Positions 56,841-64,000 of a stretch of DNA of 64,000 bases are shown here, in pieces; position 1 is the first letter of the stretch, and each line of letters starts with the position of its first letter. A program made the translations under genes and the position numbers. This DNA is from Monodelphis domestica (taxonomy: Eukaryota > Chordata > Mammalia > Didelphimorphia > Didelphidae), in NCBI RefSeq assembly GCF_027887165.1, contig NC_077232.1, forward strand, positions 13,913,255-13,977,254, given 5' to 3'. The notes below the pieces were generated by a model. It ran no database searches. It was not told the DNA's origin and was given only the letters and a program-made list of their open reading frames with translations.

Positions 56841-58141
56841 CCTTCCAAGACAAGTAGAAGTCCCACAATGGGAAATTGATGGGAAGACAGTGACGAGGGT
56901 CTCCCAGAATGGGCAGATTTAACTAGGGTGTTACCAAAATCTATGGAGGAGAAACAAACAGTGAGGACATCATCAATTTCTTGGAGAGTCATGAATCTTG
57001 TCTTTAGGGTTGACCAGGTACTTGGCACAGTATGAGGACCTGATGTGTTTATTTCAGATAAAAGATTAAATCTTGTCATTCAGAATCTAGGAGAGAAACT
57101 GGGGTCCCTGCATATCTACCATACTTTAATTGTGGTCCACTTGGGCTCTTCACTCTCATTTCTCTCATAGAGTGTTTCCCAATTACCTATGGAGGATAAC
57201 CCAACTGAGCTCAATTGTATATCCTCCTTGACATTCCTTCTCAGTTGCCTGGGGCATGATTACCCTTCTGAACCCATGATATCCACTACTGAGGTAATAG
57301 GCAGAGTTATGGAGAATGAGATTTATCAACCTAAAAGCACTGGTAAAGCTCCATTTTTATCAGTATGATTTATTCATTAAATAATGGCTTAGTGTGTACT
57401 TCCACTGCCTAAAGCAAGTAATTAATATTATCAAGGCTAGAAAAATGTCAAATTCATCTCAGTCTGGGATCTTGTGGACCTCCATCCTTTCATTCACCCT
57501 TTCCACCCTTCTCATGTCCAACTGGCCTCTGCCTGATTCAAAGTCTGGTAATATTGAGTCATCGCAGAGATTTGGCTTCATGAAAATGGAAGTATTACTT
57601 CAGAAGGCCCTGAAGTCTAACTTGAGAGAGATTGGAGAGCCTTTTGGACAATCCCAAACCCCAGGGAAGCTGCTAATATTTTAGGAACTGAAAGAAGAAA
57701 GGTAGGTTCTAAACTTATTTTGTCCCTCAAGTTTAACTCAAGAAGGAGGCGCAGGTGGAGAGTTACAAGGCAGATTGATCCCCAGATGCCCTCGATCTCA
57801 GACATGGCCAACATATTTGTTTGACTTGCACTCTAGAGGCATGGAAATAGGGCAGCTTTCCTTATCTATCCAGAGGGACCAAAGAGAATAATATTCAGGA
57901 GGCAAAAATGTCCCATAAATATACCTTGTTCTGTCTAACTTCTCCCTTTTTCCTAAACGGGGGCCTGTCTCATGGCTCACATTAGAGTTTTTCAAGTATG
58001 TGGGACTGCAAAACTTGAGGATCAATTAGAAAAGAATAATATTTAGAAAAAGAGAATGTGCCTATAGCTGAACGAAGCAAGACCCCCAGCCCTCTCTGAC
58101 TCCTCTACTCCTTGACTCTTTCTCAAGTTTGGATTTTGGCC
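56841..58141. other. 5' flank of V2R gene B
   Basis: Unique-looking sequence directly upstream of gene B's start codon. No clear TATA box or other promoter element can be defended. Short open frames on both strands lack family features. Confidence 0.35.
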
Positions 58142-58382
58142 ATGGGCTTGGCTAAAGTGGGGCTCTCTTTCTTTAGATTATTTGTGATCCTCCCACTTTT
58201 AGAGATTTCTTTTTCTGACTACCATATGGGGGAGCATCTTTGTCACTTGAAAAGAGTTTACAGCCCCACGTTTAGAAAGGAAGGGGACTTAGACATGGGG
58301 GCTTCTTCTCCTTATTTGTGAAGACCGAGTCTCACACGTCATCTTTCACATATTCTCCTGACTGGACTGGTGTACATAAAAC
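58142..58382 (+). pseudogene. V2R gene B, exon 1 with one-base frameshift
   Basis: The ATG at 58142 starts a hydrophobic signal peptide (MGLAKVGLSFFRLFVILPLL). Mature N-terminal residues with HLCHLKR and FRKEGDLDMG follow, the class C motif preceding the first strand of the ligand-binding domain. The current frame then meets TGA at 58319-58321. Reading with one extra base at the five-G run (58297-58301) would continue the typical glycine-phenylalanine-rich strand. It would also reach the strong donor GTAAGT (58383) with two bases left over, exactly the phase that exon 2 needs. So the defect is a single missing G: a true frameshift (making gene B a pseudogene or variant allele) or a homopolymer sequencing error. 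Confidence 0.85.
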
Positions 58383-59919
58383 GTAAGTTGTTCTTTTGTT
58401 GGTGTTGTTGTTGGGGTTGTTGTTTTTTTCCTAACTGGTGAAATACAGTTATCCATATTTCTGACTTGCTGACCCTATTGGTGGTGCTGCATTTTAAATA
58501 GCCTCACAGCTTTGATCAAATCAAAGACTTGGATCTGTAAATTTTTATCAAATTGATAGCCAGGAAACTGATAAATTCAAGGGCTTTGAAATCACTGTGC
58601 AGTACCACAAGCTGAAAAACAGAAAATCTATACACTAATGAAATGGTAATTGAGACAGTTACAAATTCCTCACTAAAGATGGAAGAAACCTACCTAGGGC
58701 AAGCCTTAGGGAGGCTGGTAAGGGAGAGAATACACTCAGAGTGGGGATTCAGGTGGCAAAATGATATTTCCCAAGAATGCTCTTGATTGAGAAGGGGTTA
58801 TTGGGTCCAAAAATGGCAGGGGTATTCTCTAGCAGACCTACTTTAATGAAGAAATCCATGGGATCACTTATTTATGCCACCTTTGGATTAGGTTTGGTGA
58901 GAGAAATTCTCTCTCTACCTAGAAAACAGGCTGAAGCATCTCTCTAACACTGACTATGTATGACACTAGAAAAGAGAACTAATGCAGAATCCTACCATTG
59001 GTACTAAGTTTTATCCAACAAAAAGCTTCAGCTGGAGGTGCCTGAAAGAGTTTTAACAGTGGAAAAGTACAAAATGTTTATTGTTGCCGATCAGCTTTTA
59101 CGGGGTCTAGGATAATTCTGTCCATGACTTCCTATTGGAGTTCTATCCTGATAATTATAATATCAAACTATCAATAAAATATGAAACAACACAAAGTTTA
59201 CAATAACCAAAAGTGCCACGTACGTTATTAGTCGTTTGACAATATTCATTAATTGTATTGCGTTTTCTTCAATGCTAAGCCTAGGAGCATCTCAAAACCT
59301 TGAGGACAATTTTTGTCAAAAACTACAGGACAATTTCACTCAGTGTAATGATCTGTCCCCCATGGGACATCATGAAGTAGGGATTTAAAAAAAATGAAAA
59401 AAAGATTCTGTCCTCAAAATCCTGTCATTTGCTATCATAGCAAAGCTTCCTCTATGGGAGATGATCATTTGCCCAAAGAATTTGTCTTCTGTCTAATGAG
59501 ATGCTCTTTTTGAACCTTTAGAGATGTAGAATAAAATCTCATTTCTTTTATTAATGAAAATTTTAACTCTGATTTCCCTTCTTCCCTTTTCCTGTTGTTA
59601 CTTCACTTTCTGATGATTTTGAAATTTTAAGAGGGGACATAGGGCTGGGCTGGGATATTGGAATTGCCTCCAGGAAGTTATCACAGTGTCTTCAGAGATA
59701 ATGGTATTGTGCTCCAGGGACAGCCAGGTAGAGATGGGTGAATGCACAGCATCTCTTATTCCTCCAGTGAGTCTTATCTAACCTGCAGGAGAAGTTTGCT
59801 AAGGCCTGAACCTTAACCTGGGAAAACTATTTATCTCACTCATATTTAATTCGTCTTCATTTTACATGGTAGGATATTATGGCTCCTCATGTTCTTCCTT
59901 CAAGGTTCTGTTCCTTTTC
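58383..59919 (+). other. Intron B1, first part
   Basis: Intronic DNA after the exon 1 donor. It begins with a short GTTGTTGTT run (58398-58430). No exon or named repeat was recognised. Confidence 0.5.
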
Positions 59920-60124
59920 TTTTTCTTTTTTAAACCCTTACCTTCTGTCTTGGAGTCAATACTGGGTATTGGTTCCAAGGCAGAAGAGTGGTAAAAACTA
60001 GGCAATGGGGGTTAAGTGACTTGCCCAAGGTCACACAGCTGGAAAGTGTCTGAGGCCAGATTTGAACCCAGGACCTCCCATCTCTAGGCCTGGCTCTCGA
60101 TCCACTGAGCTACCCAGCCGCCCC
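59920..60124 (-). repeat. tRNA-derived marsupial SINE with 14-bp target duplication
   Basis: A reverse-oriented complete SINE, closely similar to 29417-29623, flanked by TTCTGTTCCTTTTC at 59906-59919 and 60125-60138. The perfect duplication suggests a relatively recent insertion in intron B1. Confidence 0.93.
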
Positions 60125-60138
60125 TTCTGTTCCTTTTC

Positions 60139-62280
60139 AATCCTTCTCCTAATTAACGATCCTTGATTATTTTTTTCCTCTGCTAGAATTTCTTTATCTC
60201 ACCTTTATTCTGATCATATGACTACTCTGTGAGTAAAGAAGGAAACTTCACTATCACAGTAGGCTCTATAAATTATTAACTATTAATGGAAATTATTAAA
60301 ACTATTTACTCTCACTTTTCTGTATAGTGAGAAAGACCCATTCGTTTCAATCATGGTGTCCTCTAAATGCAATTACTCAAGAACAGTCTTTCCTAGGACT
60401 TGGTAAAGGACAAGAGAGCAACGTATTCTATTGCCACATGGCACAGGACTAGTAAGGTTTCATAAACCAATGAATGGGAAACTGAGGACAAGGGACACTC
60501 TTGGAAGGTTTGATGTTAACAAATGAATCAAATAAGGAGAAACTTAGTAGAGTCTAATTTCCTTTATATTCTGCCTGCAAAAGCAGCAAAATAAGAATAT
60601 TAAGACTCATGTGTGGTTACAATCAGGAAAAAAACATTGGACAATTTTAGGGAACTATGAAAGGACTGAAACAGGAGAATTCTGTTCCAGCACAAAGAAC
60701 GTGATTGTCTCTCAGGACAAAACTCTAGTCAGGCTCCTTTTGGTGTATCGCATTACTTTCTGGTCCCAGCATTGTAGAAGATGCTACAGAAAGTTGGTGA
60801 AAAGAGCTGATGAAGGGCTTTAAGCCATTTCCCAGGGCAATAGGTTTGAAAGAAGCCCAAAGTTTTTAAAAAACCATTGGGGGGAATGTGATAATTGATA
60901 TCATATATAAAAGACATTTAATTTGGAAGACTCATTTGATTTTTTTTTACCTTCTACCAAAGATCATTGAAAGGAGAGATGGTACAAATTTGATGAAGGA
61001 CAAACATTTCCTAATGGTTAATGTGATTTAAATATGGCATGCCTTCTCTTAGAGACGGTGGGGTCCTCCTCTGTGGAGAAGGAGCTGAAATAAAATGGTC
61101 AAGGATCCCTTATCATATTTTCTGTAAAGATGAACCTTTGGGTGGAAAGATTTGTGTCTTCCCAGAATGGCCAGAAGAGTATCTGATAACATGAGAGTTT
61201 GTGTCCATATTGGCACTAATGAACATCCCTGGTTAATTATTGCCTGTAAAACCAAATAAGAAATCATCTTTTGAGCCTTTCAGGCTCTGACCCAGGCTTA
61301 TCTGCCTTAGAAGGGAACAATATTCCCCTTGAAGTAATCTACATTGAATCCAAACTGATTTACTTGCTCTATCTCATATATGCAGTCACATTTCTTTCCA
61401 TGACATCTTAGCACAGGCTGTTCCCCATGTCTGCAAGATGTTCTCATGTGTCTCAATCACTCCAATCTTTTGGTTCCTTTAAAGCACATCTTGAGTACCA
61501 CTTTCTACAAGAAATAGACTGAGTCTTCAAGTTACTCTATCAAAAAGCCTCCAATTTCTTTTTATCCATTTTGTGTGTCTATTTTCCATTTTTGTTGGGT
61601 GTGTTTGTATGCGTGCAAGTTGTTTCTTATCAGTAAAATATGAGCAAGAAATATCAAGGATGATTTAATTCCTCTATGTTGATCTCTAGCTCCTAGAACA
61701 GTGATTGGCACACAAAGGGAAGTTAGCAGACATACTTAATGAATAAATGAATGAACTAAGCAGTCAGAAAATGCTGCAGACTGGATCTACTACAAAATTG
61801 TGTTATGTCATCGCAGTTGGGCTCTTCCTGATACAAGGACACTTGGGTATTACTTCCCAACAGCTCATCAGTGTGTTCATTTCCATTCACAAAATTCATA
61901 GAGCACCTCATTGTCCTTATTCCCAGCTGATGACAGGATCTTCCAATATACTGAGAAAACAGAATCCATTAATTTGATCTTTTCCTTCTGTCTTCCCTCT
62001 ATCCAATGCAGAGTTCATATAAGATATTCTTTTGCCTTTGTGTAATCCAGCGCTTGATTAAGGATGAAACCAATCAGTTGCTCACTCCTAATCTCTACCA
62101 ACCTCTAAACTCCTACATTGTCCCCTCTTTCCACTCACTTAATGGCTGCCCTTTAAGCACTGGTCACCTCTTTTCATGGCTTTGAAAGGATTCCCCTAAT
62201 GACCCACAGTCTCTCCACTATGACACTGTGTTTCTGTGCATGTCAAATTTTGCCCATTTCTTCATTTTCTGTCATTTTAG
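60139..62280 (+). other. Intron B1, second part
   Basis: Intronic DNA up to the exon 2 acceptor. From about 61970 it is similar to sequence upstream of the orphan exon 2 at 22776. No exon or other repeat could be supported. Confidence 0.5.
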
Positions 62281-62572
62281 GTCCATGCTCAAACATTACC
62301 AACATTTTCTGACTTTGCAATTTGCTGTGGATGAGATCAACAAGGACCCCCATTTGCTGCCCAACATAACCCTGGGATACCAGTTATTCAATAATTTACA
62401 TTCTAACAAACTAGCTGTGGAGAACTCCTTGACGTATTTATCAGGGAGGGGTCTGACCATTCCTAATTATAGCTGTGGCAGGCAGCACAAGTCAGTGGCG
62501 GTCATTGGAGGGATGTCGTCTGCACTGTCCATGTCCATGGCCACCATTCTAGGGCTCTATAAGGTCCCACAG
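62281..62572 (+). CDS. V2R gene B, exon 2
   Basis: Acceptor TGTCATTTTAG ends at 62280; donor GTAAGG starts at 62573. The exon is 292 bp, entering with one base that completes a codon from exon 1 and ending in phase 0. It encodes LKHYQHFLTLQFAVDEINKD, PHLLPNITLGYQLFNNL, NYSCGRQHKSVAVIGGMSSA and MATILGLYKVPQ, which are classic V2R ligand-binding-domain segments, including the IGG turn that in class C receptors lies at the binding cleft. No stops occur. The exon itself looks intact even though exon 1 carries a frameshift. Confidence 0.95.
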
Positions 62573-63497
62573 GTAAGGAACTTTTGCATATTTTAATCAA
62601 TCTTCTCTTTGGGGTTCAAATAGACAAATCCTTTATAATGTGTCTTGCTGCATCATTGGTGATTCAATTAGCAAAGATCAAGAAATTCTTGGCTCTGTTT
62701 TGAAAACAGAAGCTCCAAAAAGTGGGCAAAATTGCCTTCCTTGATGGGATTCACTGTGTTATCTAGATGAGGCGATGCTCTCTCGATTCATTTGTTTTGC
62801 CTCTGATGGTTCTGAACCAAGTCAAAACCTTCCCAACGAGTAGTCCTGCCCTCTCAGTTCACCTTTTATATGTTTGAATACCACTGTGCAGATTTTTGAT
62901 GGAAGAGATTTCTTTTTCTCTCACCTCAGAAAATTCTCTTTGAAAATATCTCTGTGCCTTTTCCCTACAAGTATGAAGCACAAGAACTTCCCTTTCATGC
63001 TCTGAGCTAAGGAATTCCATCATGTTCTGTGTTTAAAGTTATCTTCCAATTCCAGCTGCTTCCTTCTGCAATCTGGGCTTGATTTGCTCAATATGTGATG
63101 AATCTTTTCAGAACAGAAATTGTTTATTCATTCAATTTAACTTATTTCAAGGGAATGTCTTTGTCTAGTGCCTAATATATATTTCATAACAATAGTCACA
63201 GACAATCACGGTGAACTAGATGTGACCTCTGTGCGATCTGTTTGGAGAGGCATCAGGGCAATGTGGGCCAGTTAAGTACAAATTCAAGATGCATTTTCTT
63301 TTTTGTTCCCAAACCAATCCCTCCCTGGGTAATGGAGATAGGCACATGCATCCTAACAGTCAGAAATTAGATATGCCAATAAATTCACTGATGCTCCTAT
63401 GCCATTGCTCATGTACACTGTCCTTGTTTCCCTAGAACATATTTTTAGTATTGTCACAATTTTGATTTTTCAAAGACCAGGTGGTTTTTAAAAACAC
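62573..63497 (+). other. Intron B2, first part
   Basis: Intronic sequence. Its first 200 bases are similar to the flank of the orphan exon copy at 23038-23240. No gene is seen in it. Confidence 0.5.
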
Positions 63498-63685
63498 TTT
63501 TAACCCTCACTTTCCATTTTAAATCAATACTGTGTATTGGTTTCAATGCAGAATAGTGATAAGAGCTCGGCAATGGGGGTGAAGTGATTTGCCCAGGATC
63601 AGAGCTAGGAAGTGTCTGAGGCCAGATTTGAACCTAGGACCTCCCTCTAGGCCTGACTCTCCATCCACTGTGCCACCCAGCTTTT
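63498..63685 (-). repeat. tRNA-derived marsupial SINE, diverged
   Basis: The reverse-oriented SINE consensus is recognisable (GGCAATGGGGGTGAAGTGAT, GAGGCCAGATTTGAACCTAG, CCACTGTGCCACCCAGCTT) with several small deletions. No clear target duplication is seen, so it is older than the copies at 29417 and 59920. Confidence 0.88.
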
Positions 63686-64000
63686 CCTTTTTTTAAAAAA
63701 ATCCCTTTTTAAAAAGTAATATCTTATGAATATTTATTTGTAAAAGTCAGTTTTTCTTCCAGGAAATACTGAGGGAAAGTGAAATACATGATTTATTACT
63801 CAAGTGTTATTCAGTACAATTTTACTCAAAACAGATTTATTAGGCTGTATCAGTTGACAGACATTGGACTAAAAGGTAGGGATTGTGGCAAATGAAATTT
63901 CAAAAACCTAAGAACCTCCTGTTGGTTGTCCTGTTGGGTCACCAATGGCACGCTAATTAAATTGGCCCTCTAAATTGTTGTTGTTCTTCCTTTGCTCCAG
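63686..64000 (+). other. Intron B2 end, with exon 3 splice acceptor at the window edge
   Basis: The last bases, TTGTTCTTCCTTTGCTCCAG, form a polypyrimidine tract and CAG acceptor ending exactly at 64000. The intron length so far (1.4 kb) suits the exon 2 to exon 3 gap of a V2R. The large ligand-binding exon of gene B therefore probably begins at the first base beyond the window. Confidence 0.7.

Noticed and set aside
57394..57684. 96-codon plus-strand frame upstream of gene B
   Set aside because: Examined as an alternative V2R first exon; lacks the class C start motif and a suitable donor, whereas 58142-58382 has both.
61747..61977. 76-codon plus-strand frame near gene B exon 2
   Set aside because: No V2R or other resemblance and no splice support.

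Overview
This window is vertebrate nuclear DNA, very probably from a marsupial and most like an opossum. The evidence is multi-exon vomeronasal type-2 receptor (V2R) genes with proper splice sites, an AT-rich retroelement-loaded background, tRNA-derived SINEs with target-site duplications, marsupial-type L1 ORFs, an RTE-like LINE relic and several endogenous retrovirus (ERV) families. Species is inferred from general knowledge, not proven. No bacterial-style operons, CRISPR arrays or RNA genes were seen.

Two V2R genes lie head-to-tail on the + strand. Gene A enters from the left with the end of its large ligand-binding exon (1-446). It continues with a 219-bp exon (11543-11761), a 124-bp cysteine-rich exon (13707-13830) and the seven-transmembrane exon (18886-19790). 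All four stretches are open and phase-compatible. Gene B starts on the right: exon 1 (58142-58382, with a one-base frameshift), exon 2 (62281-62572), then a splice acceptor that is the last thing in the window (ends 64000). Between them is a decayed V2R exon 2 (22776-23037), marking an older duplicated gene.

The introns and the 38-kb intergenic space are mostly transposons. Intron A1 holds a broken betaretrovirus-like provirus on the minus strand (about 4000-7455), L1 pieces and a GC-rich RTE-like relic (8481-9645). Intron A3 holds several solo LTRs and a striking 55-bp inverted repeat. The intergenic region carries old L1s, the 5' end of a gammaretrovirus-like provirus (minus, about 36896-35019) and the main architectural feature. 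That feature is one essentially full-length L1 (minus, 38651-54548) split by three later insertions: an LTR-like element (39714-40408), an ORF1-only half-L1 with an 18-bp target duplication (41127-43690), and a composite ERV (44917-51385). Removing these leaves about 6.2 kb, a normal L1 length.

The V2R exons would encode a class C GPCR expressed in vomeronasal sensory neurons. The rest is a record of layered retrotransposition, with no sign of a novel enzymatic system. The most useful leads are the gene B frameshift, the half-L1 with a heptad repeat expansion, the ERV with mismatched LTRs and two purine tracts, and the inverted repeat. All identities come from reading translated sequence by eye; no database search was run.
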